A stretch of 64,000 nucleotides of DNA from Ustilago trichophora (lineage: Eukaryota > Basidiomycota > Ustilaginomycetes > Ustilaginales > Ustilaginaceae). Below are positions 1-9,479 of this stretch, piece after piece. The position numbers and the translations under genes were made by a program. How positions within the stretch are numbered: position 1 is the first letter of the stretch; each line of letters starts with the position of its first letter. The notes below the pieces were generated by a model. It did no database searches. It worked only from the letters and a program-made list of their open reading frames with translations, and was not told the origin of the DNA. The DNA is taken from positions 1 to 64,000 of the forward strand of contig OOIN01000047.1 in assembly GCA_900323505.1 (NCBI GenBank), given 5' to 3'.

Positions 1-960
1 GCCTCGTAGCACCATCTGTACAGCTGAGTTGCGGCTACCTCGAGCTCGATGAGGTGCTCATTGGCCGAGTCTTCGCTTGTTCGCTCGAGAAGTACGCCTA
101 GCATGGCGGAGAGTGGGGTCACCAAGATGGTGTCGATGTCTCGAATCGCCTCGAGCTCGTCGATAGCGAGCATGGTGTGCAGGCTACGTTCGACCAACGT
201 TTTGGTCTCGTTGAATGGAAATGCACCGCTTACAGCAAGACCGGCAAAGGGGTCATGAAGCTCCTCGTTGAGCTTTGCAACGACAGCAACGGCCATGACG
301 ACAGCGATCGCAAAGCCGCAACTTCCACCTCGCCTGGCAACCCGTCAAGGATTCCCACTGCAATCTTGATCTCACAACTTTTGCGCCAGACCATGTCGAT
401 CAACAACCGCGCCGCTGTGCTTACGACCGAATCGTGTTTTTCAACTCCAACTACAGCCGTCCAATCGAGCTCGGCAAACGCATCAAGCACGATACCCAAC
501 AGTCCGAGCATTGCATGTCGCAGCTGTGACTCAGCTTGAATATGGTCGATTGCCCTTGCAAGACTTTCGACCAGATTCTGGGCAACCGTGGTGAGATCTT
601 GAGCGCAGTGTTTGGCAGCAGGGAGCGAGGTGAGGAGATGAGCAGGTAGTGAGCCAAGTTGCAAGGCCCACCCCAGAATTGTGGACAGCCAACGAGTTGG
701 AGATCCAAGGCGCTTCGTTGGGCATCTGAGGATTGCTCTAGCCACTTGCGTGTGCGGTCGATGGTTTGGCGTGCGTCGACGACCGACTCATCTGCAAGAC
801 CAGGGAGGGTAGGGTGAGTCATCCATGGCTGCGTTGAAATCGGAGATGTCATCTGGGCTGTCCACTTACCGTTCCTCCACTGGGCAACGAGAAGAGAGAA
901 GATGCGATACATCTGAAGGGGAAAGGCAGAGGCTGGGCTGGGAAACGGTGCAATGATCAT
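1..960 (-). CDS. Unrecognised helix-rich protein, 3' part outside window
   Basis: I do not recognise this gene. Coding character on the minus strand runs from an ATG at 960 to the left edge, so the gene is partial. A clean donor (GTAAGT) follows the codons for residues ...QWRNG at 869. The acceptor is uncertain: CAG at 792 keeps the first frame, while an AG at 737-736 joins the second frame, which then reads through a Leu/Ala-rich amphipathic stretch (containing LVESLARAIDHIQAE) to about 390. A third frame is open from about 320 to position 1 and includes FAIAVVMAVAVVAKL and HDPFAGLAVSGAF. A second short intron near 340-385 is needed to reach it. The composition suggests HEAT-like or membrane-associated helices, but I do not assign a family. 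Confidence is good that something is encoded here, low for the exact exon structure. Confidence 0.45.
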
Positions 961-1094
961 AGGAATTGGGAAACATTCTGCTCCAAAGCATCGCTGGGGT
1001 ATATAGTTGGCTTAGGAGTCGCCGTTATGCCGAGTATGATCTGATGCTTGCATCAGTGACATCATAGTCAACACCAGCGAATCTTTGAGTGTGT

Positions 1095-1177
<83 letters not shown>

Positions 1178-1591
1178 ATACGACGAGATCTCACTACGCC
1201 GCTGCACTGATCAATGCCTGTGTATGAACGACAAAAGTGTTTGCCAAGGTGTGATGATAACGACGACGACGACGATGACTTAGCAACAAATCAGCCAAGT
1301 GTGTCAATATATTCCTTTCGCCGGACCCACATCCTGAGCAACCACACACCGTCAAGATGCTTACTGTAAGTATTCGTGATGCTACCTCAGGGTCTGCTCA
1401 TGCCGTTCAGGACCAAGGTAGAGGTGATCGGGATGATTAAGCGGATGTTATTAATATTTGTGCAGATGATGTGTCCCTCTGCTTCCTAGCGCAGCACCAC
1501 ATAAATTTGGCCACCCTTTGCTCTTCGCCGTCCGATAAGCGTCGGAAATGTAGATCTGCGAGAGCTGCACCAACGGCGGATCTATACGCCA
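961..1591. other. Intergenic, microsatellite only
   Basis: Apart from the dinucleotide tract I see no supported gene. A very short spliced ORF could be drawn from the ATG at 1356 (donor GTAAGT, acceptor CTCAG) but it ends after about 16 codons. Confidence 0.5.
1096..1173. repeat. Compound (GT)n-(GA)n microsatellite
   Basis: About 14 GT units are followed, after GATATA, by about 21 GA units. The tract is pure and therefore likely to be length-polymorphic. It lies between two minus-strand genes. Confidence 0.95.
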
Positions 1592-2425
1592 CTAAGCAAG
1601 ACCGAAGACCTTGTACTCCCCTGAGGCCGTTTGTGGAATCTCTTTGACGCCGAATTTCGTCCAGCTGATCAAACCAAGCCACTCGTTGTCAAATTCCTTC
1701 TTCTCTGCAGCAGTAAGCTGTCTCCCAAAAGTATCAGTAAGTACTTCGTCCAAGGTCTGCGTGACGGATGAACTCTTGGAGGGCGATTCGACAGGTGGGA
1801 TGGAAGAGAGAAGTTTCGTCTTGACAAGCAGCTGCATCTTGGCGTGGTCATTCTTTGCAAATGTTCGAAGAATGCGAGACCAGCCAGAACGGCGACGGGC
1901 GTTGATGAACCAGTGAGATACCTTCCGTATGTCGAGTGCAGAGTGTTGCCCCACAGACGATGCAGAGATTCTCGAGACCGATGCATTGGTGACCCGAGCG
2001 AGCATTTCTTTGTCTTTGGATGATGGGTATGGATCATGAAGGTTCTTGAGAAAGTATTCCCGCAAATGATAATTGGGAAGGAAGATTGAAACACGATCTG
2101 TCCTGTGCCTTAGTGATCCCTTGTTGCTTTCCAAACAATCGAGTGTTTCTTGAACTAGATCGCGGCATAACGTCGAGAAGAATCGATCCAGTTGCAGCCT
2201 TGTCTCGAGTACAGTCTTGATCCTCGATATCGTCTGATAGATCTTGGTAGCGGTGGACATATCTTTTAAATCGCCCAGGAGCGCCCTCTGTGCTTTTAGC
2301 GTCAGTGCCTCCGATTGGATCAGCAGATCAGTCCCAATTTCCTCTTTAGATATTAAGACTTCTTGTTCGAGGCTCTCCAAAGCTGCGAGCATGGATAGCA
2401 AAGAGTGTTCGACGTTACGTTCCAT
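1592..2425 (-). CDS. bEast-like homeodomain protein, C-terminally truncated
   Basis: 277 residues in one exon. The N-terminus (HSLLSMLAALESLEQEVL, residues 7-24) and the following heptad-rich region up to about residue 110 correspond to the variable dimerisation region of smut bE proteins. Residues about 116-180 form an atypical HD1-class homeodomain starting LPNYHLREYF and ending in the recognition helix VSHWFINARRRSGW. The conserved block after it is also present (DTFGRQLTAAEKKEF, ISWTKFGVKE). In Ustilago maydis, bE is about 470 residues and continues with a basic constant C-terminal region; here similarity stops right after GVKE and the frame ends 14 residues later. No divergently transcribed bW is found to the right, although bE/bW are normally a head-to-head pair. 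No splice donor near the break would restore a longer product. In smuts bE/bW heterodimers control filamentation and pathogenic development; a truncated solitary copy may be a relic, a diverged paralog, or a regulatory variant. Confidence 0.85.
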   Translation of the reverse strand: MERNVEHSLLSMLAALESLEQEVLISKEEIGTDLLIQSEALTLKAQRALLGDLKDMSTATKIYQTISRIKTVLETRLQLDRFFSTLCRDLVQETLDCLESNKGSLRHRTDRVSIFLPNYHLREYFLKNLHDPYPSSKDKEMLARVTNASVSRISASSVGQHSALDIRKVSHWFINARRRSGWSRILRTFAKNDHAKMQLLVKTKLLSSIPPVESPSKSSSVTQTLDEVLTDTFGRQLTAAEKKEFDNEWLGLISWTKFGVKEIPQTASGEYKVFGLA

Positions 2426-3155
2426 GCTGGGTAATCACGTCGGCGTGGAAGAAGGACGATACCAGGTGGTCTGAAGCTTTGAATTTTGCCAAATTGGCCG
2501 TAACGAAGATGCAAGATCCCTTCATCTCGGGTGTCCACGAAAGGGTCGAAGCGATCTGTTCGGCTACTGGCAGGCTGTGATACGCAGCATCTCTGTCCCT
2601 TCCGCAATGAGCTTGCGCAGTCCGGATGAACAACGTCCGAACGGTTCTTGCGCATTATGTATTCGCGAGTGGCGCATGTGAACCTAAATACATGGTTCAG
2701 CTGCGCCAGACGTAGTGATTTGCGCAGGTCGTCATCTGCTATGGCCCACTTTGATACCCAGTCTTCTGTAATATTTTGGCGTACCTCATCGTAAGCGAAA
2801 GCGATTCATGCTCCGACCGCCAACAGCATCGCTTCCAGGGGGCGGATTGCAACCGTCTCAGATACTGTTCGATGGCGACTGGGACGTGATAATAACCCAG
2901 ACATTTGGAAGACAAGAAAGCAGCCATTCGACAGTCAATAGTGGAAGGTTCGAGGAGCTTTTAAAAATGGGCAGAAAGGAAATTTCCGAACGCTTCGTGC
3001 TTGAAGAACAAGCTCAAGCGCAGCCCGCTCAAATGCGATCAGTGACCAGTCGTCTTTTTTACATTTGGCAGACAATATCGAAGGGTGGTGGAATGAATGC
3101 AGATCTACAGTACAGTACAATCAAGCAGGTTCACCGATCTGTCTTTGCTCTGATA
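2426..3155. other. Intergenic; expected bW position is empty
   Basis: This is where a divergent bW gene would begin. Frames here give only short unconvincing peptides without a homeodomain. A tandem TACAG motif occurs at 3106-3117, just before the MITE. Confidence 0.5.
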
Positions 3156-3625
3156 TTATTCTTTTCCCGCAAGACTACGTGGAGCCGCGCTGACTTGCGC
3201 GAGACCACCGCAGAGGCTTGCGTGAAGAGCATCGTCAAAGCGTGAAGCAGCAACTTCACAGCGTGAGACCAGCCATGATGACTCCGTGAGAAGCCGCTGT
3301 GGCTCGATGATCAATGTAGATTCGAAAGAGAGACGCGACGAGAAAATCTAAATTACACGTGCGGGTGCGGCCGTCCAGCCACACTGCCATAGCGTGAGAC
3401 CCACGTGGACACAGTAAGTGACTTCAAGGCCAACCCTCCGTAACGTTAGCACAGTGCTGTCACGCAAAGGAAGTTCTCTCACGCTGTCATCCTGGCTGGC
3501 CTCATGTCACGACGTGCCTCATCATGCTACTGGCCTGCCTTTCACGCAATGACAGGCCTTCATGCTATCAAGGCATTCACGCAACGCTTGTGAAGCATCA
3601 CGGACTCATCTGGGAAAAGGAATAA
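3156..3625. mobile_element. MITE, non-autonomous relative of the Tc1/mariner element at 6973
   Basis: The left end reads TTATTCTTTTCCCGC and the right end, on the other strand, TTATTCCTTTTCCCAG. TA flanks both sides (3154-3155 and 3626-3627), the target duplication expected of Tc1/mariner elements. The ends and the repeated CGTGA/CGTGAGAC words behind them match the ends of the transposase-bearing element at 6973-8717. The 470-bp interior has no coding capacity. I infer a deletion derivative that was mobilised in trans. Confidence 0.8.
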
Positions 3626-4400
3626 TAGAATTTCTTTGAAAATTGCGACAACGCAGAAGGCGGCTCAACCCGCTTCCGTAGAAGTGGCGCTACGCAAACC
3701 CTTGCATCAGCTCGTTCGGACCAAAAATTATGGCAACTCTTCCGAGTTTGAAGTCTAAGTAGAGGTGCGAAAGGCAACTTCAACTCTCGACGCAGGTCAC
3801 ACTCTTTCACCAAGTTCGAACAACCGGCTTTTCGGAGTTCGTCGGCTTCTTGCCCTATTAATATTAATACTGTTTTGCGATTGAGCATTCAGACCTGACT
3901 TTGACTTGAATCACATAATTTGTTTGACTCTCAGCCCCACTACCAGGTTATCACAATCCTAGCTCTCGCTGAAAAACGATGGATTTGTCTCTGCTGAAGA
4001 TTGTTGCGACTTTATCTCAGAATATGCGTGTCTAAAGTCACACGCAAGCCATGCGATGCACAAGCCGACGCACGAGGTCTGTGGCGTTCACGGCCGTGCA
4101 GCATCATCTCAAGACGCCTTACTAGGCTCGTGCGGTGCCTGACTTGACAATCTTGTGATGCGCCTCTCCAAAGACACTTCTCCGATGTTCCTGCTGCAAA
4201 CGTGCTCAATTCATCGATCCTTATCACAGCCACAACGCAGAAGCAGGAAAGGCAGACCAACTGACAGAGCCGCTCGATGTCTGCTTATAGTCGGTAGCAA
4301 GATCCTTCAAAAGCTGGGGGCGCTTCCGTTTGCTCGCTGATCTTCGTATTATCTACTGGGGATGCACGCCAAGCACATACTCCAACTTGCGTATAGAGCG
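3626..4400. other. Intergenic
   Basis: No supported gene. Several short AT-richer stretches and unlinked short ORFs only. Confidence 0.5.
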
Positions 4401-6787
4401 ATGAATGCTCTGTCCAATCTCTCGCGCCCCTTCATCTATCTACACCGATCTGCGGATCACTTTCACCGACGACCGAATCGGATCAACACTCTGCACTGGT
4501 TCCACTGTCCGACTACGACAACGCTGAAAGGCAGCTGGTAGAAGACTTAGAAAGCGCTGAAGCAGCACTCGAGGACCTCCTTGAGCAGCGATATGTTGCA
4601 GATGACCCAAATCTATCACTCGAAAATTCTGTGATTCAGGAAAACCATCTCCGAAATCAAGCCGAAGATCTCGAGGAACGTATTGATTCCTTGCGTACTC
4701 GCAAAGGCGAATACATGGAGGCGAAAGTCAATGTTGACAGGAAGATGCAAGAAAGAAAGCGGCCGGAGCTCGACGAGACCTCAAACAATCTTGAAACGAT
4801 TTCTATCAGAACAGAACCATCTCGACTGGCCTCTTATGCTGAAGACCCAATTCGAAACGAGCTCGCAAATACGATACAATTCTATTCGACGTCGATCGAA
4901 CACTTGAACGGAGAACTGATGAAACCAGATCCGCGGTATGCTCCACAGCTTTTTGCAGTTTTGATCCTCCGCTCCCAGTCATACGCAGCTATAGGTCTTC
5001 TAGGTCTCGCTAAAAATGATGCAGAGCGCGCTGTGGAACTCTTCGCGGAAATGAAGAGAACGCATGTCGCAGACCATGGGTCCTCGCTTTCCGGGGCTAT
5101 CCCGAGCGACAAGAGATCTTCCACTCAGCGCGTCTGTCCCTTGACTGACAATCGAGTTGCACACTCTCGACAAAGTCATCATGCGGCGATCAGCACCGGC
5201 CACTCTTCTGCGAAGCGCCAGAAACGCGAGGAAAGGCTGTCTCAGAGCACTTTTCTAGGTGTACTCGAGATGCCAACGGAGATCATATTGACAATCGCTC
5301 ACCATCTCGATCCTGTTAGTCGCATCCGCTTAGCTGGCACTCATCCTGGGTGGAGAAAGCTTCCTCACTTGTGGCAATCGCTCCATTTCTCCCGAATCGA
5401 CCAGGTCAGTGTTAAAGGTTGGCATCGTGACTCCATTAATGCTTGCATCGATGCCATTCAGACATGCCAGGTACGATCGCACGGTACCTTAGCGAGCGTG
5501 ATCCTCAAGGGCTTCATCACGCCCAACATGGTAGGCCGGATCCTGGATGCTTTACGTTCCAGCAGTGCGACCCTTACGCATCTCGCGATTCCAACTCTCG
5601 ATCAATCGCAATGTTACGACAAGCTATATCAGCACTGCCACAGCCTGAGTGGCATTGATGTACGACTCTGCCTGGATGAGCGCGAGCCTAATTTGTGCGA
5701 AGAGAATCTCCTCCGAAGTACACATCTGTTCTGCTCAGCAAAAGTACCTTTCCGGATTAAGACATTTGTGGGTAGTCCAGACTACGACTGCGGAAACGTA
5801 ACACCTCACCTGGAGGGTTTCGAGGTCGTCCGCGGTCTCCACCTCAAGCGGCAAAAACGACCAGACTTCATCAGTGCTCTTCGGCGTGCTGCACCTACAT
5901 TGATCGAATGGAGAGACTGTCCCGACAACAAGTGGGACAACACGCTGGTCTCACTTGATGACTACGGCATGAGCGTGCAGGACCTACCTCAATCTCCTAT
6001 CATCTTTCCTAAGCTGCGCAAGCTCAACGCCTTGTGGGCAGAGTCGGTATTTGATTGCGACTTCCCAGTTTTAATCGAGGCAAGATTTCACTCGCTTCGA
6101 GTCCCTTGGGCTCTTGCGCGATCGCCAGGGTATGGACGCAATCGAGTTGCCTCAGCTATTCACAGAAGTCCGTCACTCAAAAAGCTCGATGTCCTGCTTC
6201 CTGGCACCCATACTGCTCTTAAGCAAATCTTTACAGCCATCGGCCAACTCGAACATTTGGAAGAGTTAGGACTTTGGTCCCCCAAGACCATTTCATTACA
6301 AGCCTTTGTGGATGTTCAATACACAACTGCAAACGAACACCCTTCCCGCAAGATCATGTGTCCCGCACTAAAGACACTGCGACTCAGTGCACGGATGATC
6401 CCGACGAGGTTTGAAAAGGAGCTGGAACGTGAGCTTAGCGAGATGCTTCTTTCACGCTTCTATCTAAGCAACGGACACAAGCTCAACGAAGTCAGGGCAC
6501 GGACCAAGGCCGCCCTTTCGGCACATCAAGTGATGGGTTTCGTAACGCAGATGGATGAAGATGGATCAGTGAGCTCACAAAGCTCCTTGGGTAAGACTGC
6601 CGTTTCCCGAGTTCTCGGGGGCGAAAGAGAAATATTCGAGCCCGTCCTAACGACACTCATTATCACTCGCGGCCTGAGCAAGAACTTGATTGAGGGCAAT
6701 CAGTCTCTTCTGAACCAGCTTATTCTCGAAATCCACGAGGTAGGTACTTACTGTGAATCTGGTGCCTACACCGGTGTGGAATACTAA
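4401..6787 (+). CDS. F-box protein, damaged 5' end; paralog of 55248-57659
   Basis: The reading frame from about 4397 to 6787 encodes a protein collinear with the intact F-box protein at 55248-57659. It has an acidic coiled N-terminus, a TPR-like stretch (LILRSQSYAAIGLLGLAKNDAE), an F-box near residues 210-260 of the open frame (LEMPTEIILTIAHHLDP ... WRKLPHLWQSLHF), then leucine-rich-repeat-like sequence to the conserved end ILEIHEVGTYCE. The ATG matching the paralog start is at 4401 (MNALSNLSRPFIYLH against MVSAYLDDRPYIFL), but it is in another frame; an indel near 4450-4470 separates them and no GT-AG intron can bridge it. The first in-frame ATG is at 4715. Either translation now starts there, giving a shortened but F-box-containing protein, or the copy is a pseudogene. 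F-box proteins normally link SCF ubiquitin ligases to substrates; the substrate here is unknown. Confidence 0.7.
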
Positions 6788-7230
6788 GTCCACCCTTCAT
6801 CAGAGTACATTGGAGGCGACTGCCTTCGTACATAGGCTGGACCAGTCCCTCGCTGAGGGACATAGCTTCCTTCCCTGTCCAAGTTAAAATCACTTATCGT
6901 TAATCAGAACTCATCTGGAAATTACCTGATCCGGCGCTTTTGTGTGCTACCTCATACAATAGTTGAGTATTTATTCCTTTTTTCGCATGACTACGTGATG
7001 CCAGCCTACCATTGCGTGAAACAACTTGGACCATAACGTGATGGTGCTGCGTGATGAGCAGCCTTGTAGCGTGATGAAGCAAAGTCATAACGTGAGACCT
7101 GCAATAATGACAACATGATACCGGCCAAATGACAGCGTGAGACTGCGCAATAACATGACTGTGCTCATTGTGATCACAAGCAAACTGGAAGCAATGAAAC
7201 CAATGGATTGCTGCGCTACATACAACAATA

Positions 7231-8325
7231 CTAGGCAAAGATCGAGTTAAAGTACACCTGGAGACCATCAGAGAGACCGTGGCGAGCAAGGGCAGCACTT
7301 GCGTTGTGCTCAGGACCAAGAGGATGACCGTGCTCTGCAACGATCATCCAGCGTGCAGTCTCACGAAGCCAACCAGCGCAGTCATTGGCGGTGATGGTGC
7401 TGAGCATACTGTCGATGACATTGGTCAAGCCATTATGGTCGCACAGCTCCTTGCAACTCACAACCGGCTTTATCTTACTGAAGACCCATTCGGAAATATT
7501 GAACCATGGCGAATAGGGAGGAAGGAAGCAAAGACGATGACCAGCCTGCTCAACGGCCTCTTGGACCTCTCCTGTGTGGTGGAAGCGTGCATTGTCCATG
7601 ACGGGAGTGCGATGTTGGCCTGCAATGTCCGGGAACAAGCGATCATTGAGGAAAGCGACAAATGAAACTGAGTTCCAACCACCTGTGACCATGTCGGTGG
7701 CGTACAGACCATCCTTGCCAATGGCAACAAGGAGCGAGATGTTGGGTTTGCAATCTGCAGGTCGGCCTGTCTGTTGAGCCCGCTGACCGGTAGGAGCGCA
7801 ACCAACTGATCGTGACGAGTGCAAGTTGAAACCAGCTTCGTCGAAGAAGATGGCATTGTCGAAGGAGCCCATCTCAACCTGGAACTGGCGCACCCAGGCC
7901 GGTCGAGCTTGGATCGTTTTGGCGCTGTTGTAGCGCTCGTGCTCGATGTGGAGCCGTTTGAGCGTCAGGTGACAGCGATCGGCAAGGAGACGAGAGAGGT
8001 GAGTTGCTGAGATGGCCGGACCACCAGTGGAAATGAGATGGTCTCGGATTTCATTGAGTGTGGCCGACTGATGCTCTCCAACGAAGGTAACCATTGTGTC
8101 GAAGTGCTCTGGCTTTATCTTACTGCCTCGGAAGGCACCACCTTTTTTGCGCTAACTCTTGGTCTCGCCGGTGTTGTTGAATTTGTCGATGATTGTGCTG
8201 ACCGTGCTCCATGCATATTCGAATCTCTTTGAAACTTTGGCCTTGGAGTGGCCTCAAAACACCACCATGTCGACAATCTTCTCCCGGATCAAGTCTGGTA
8301 CCTGGTTGCGGCGCTGCACCGGCAT
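7231..8325 (-). pseudogene. DD34E transposase (IS630/Tc1-mariner), two in-frame stops
   Basis: Read from the ATG at 8325, the frame encodes about 364 residues: an N-terminal helix-turn-helix (VPDLIREKIVDMVVF, then SKAKVSKRFEYAWSTV) followed by a DDE_3-type catalytic domain. The catalytic residues are all visible: D in IFFDEAGFN, D in VMDNARFHH, and E in FNISEWVFSKIK, with 34 residues between the second D and the E. Two stop codons break the frame, TGA at 8256-8254 and TAG at 8154-8152. Both can be explained by a single C-to-T change (CGA to TGA, CAG to TAG). Downstream of the second stop the frame is open for 288 codons, so the decay is recent or the C-terminal part is only lightly damaged. 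Confidence 0.9.
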
Positions 8326-8336
8326 ATTGTGGTTGG

Positions 8337-8460
8337 CCGGAGAGAGGCAGGAGCGTGGTTGCTCCAAAGGAGGCAGGAGCGTGGTTGGCGGAGAGAAACA
8401 GAAGCGTGCTTGCTCCAAGAGAGGCAGGAGCGTGGTTGGCAGAGAAAGGCAGGAGCGGAT
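8337..8460. repeat. Imperfect minisatellite GGCAGGAGCGTGGTTG
   Basis: The unit GGCAGGAGCGTGGTTG recurs three to four times with diverged spacers containing CTCCAA or GGAGAGAAA. It lies between the transposase start and the right inverted repeat. Confidence 0.75.
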
Positions 8461-8717
8461 GATGGTGGGAGGAAGCAAGGAAGGAGGACCGGAGAGATGA
8501 GATGACAGAATTGGGCTGAGTCAGTGCAACGCGCACGGACTGCGCACGGTCTCACGCTCCACGCTCTCGATCAGGCTGTCTTCCTGGCCTGTCTCACGTT
8601 ATGACGTTGCACCATCATGCTACCAACCTGCTCTTCATGCAAAGACAGACCATCACGTTATCAACGCCCTCACGCAACGGCTGTGAACCTTCACGTAGTC
8701 ATCCGGGAAAAGGAATA

Positions 8718-9479
8718 AGAAAGAGGAATCTGTTCGAATTTTTTTTTTCTTCTGTTCACAAATCGCTTCCTGCCACCCCTTTCACGAAATGATATCTCCT
8801 TCTCCTTTCAGCTTAGGACATTTTGATACAGAAAGTGAAAACGCAATTGGATCTATCGAGGCGCTCGGAGCTTGAAGTGGGTATCTGATCGCTGTAACAC
8901 GTGCAATCTGCTACAGATGGAGAGAGCACAAACGTAGAAAAAAAAAACCCCAAGAAGTGCGGAAGATTGATGGGGGACACGTATTCCTTTCGGCGGACCA
9001 ATTCGTAACAATCGTAATGCCTGCGCGTTCGTCCTTGATGAGTGTTATCCTACCAGGGACACAAGCCTGATGCTTACGCGACAAGTTGCTGCTCAGCGCT
9101 GCTTTGGAATTTGGACCCTTTTTGCTTTTTTTCTGTCTCATCGTGATTGCATCCACATCTTTGCGCCTCTTTCCACATCAATCACCTTGTGGCCCTTTCT
9201 CGCTCTTTCGTCTTTGTCACCATTCGTCACGCTACCAACTTAGTATCATTCGCGCTCTTTCATCCACACTTTGCGCACGATTCAGCTCAGCTCAGCTTTG
9301 TACCTCCAACCTCGACCTCATCGCAACATCTTTGACTCAATATCCTCGATCGCTACCCACAACGCATTCCACTTTCACTTTGACATCCCCGTCTTCCAAC
9401 TAAAGCCAATACATGTCAGCCATAGCGAGGTGCTAGCTCATCTTAGCGCACAGCTGAGCCACTCGGCACTCTCAAACCC
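8718..9479. promoter_or_regulatory. Upstream region of the CDCA7-like gene
   Basis: No gene seen. The last 300 bp before the ATG are strongly pyrimidine-rich (CTTT/CATC words), as is common upstream of smut start codons. Confidence 0.4.

Larger units (their letters stand above)
6973..8717. mobile_element. Tc1/mariner/IS630-type DNA transposon, degenerate
   Basis: Long imperfect inverted repeats bound the element. The left end starts TTATTCCTTTTTTCGC and continues ATGACTACGTGATG; the right end on the opposite strand reads TTATTCCTTTTCCCGG and ATGACTACGTGA. The subterminal 150-200 bp at both ends carry repeated CGTGA/CGTGAGAC words, possible transposase-binding arrays. A single broken transposase gene lies inside. 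No clean TA duplication remains (flanks AT and GA), which fits an old insertion. Confidence 0.8.

Noticed and set aside
1356..1440. Tiny spliced ORF (ATGCTTACT, intron, about 14 codons)
   Set aside because: Good splice-like signals but too short and without homologous motif; likely chance.
1592..1700. Possible intron restoring the bE C-terminal region
   Set aside because: No GT donor near GVKE; the frames after the stop show no bE-like sequence.
3106..3117. TACAG tandem as a b-heterodimer binding site
   Set aside because: It does not resemble the published b-binding sequence and recurs at unrelated genes.
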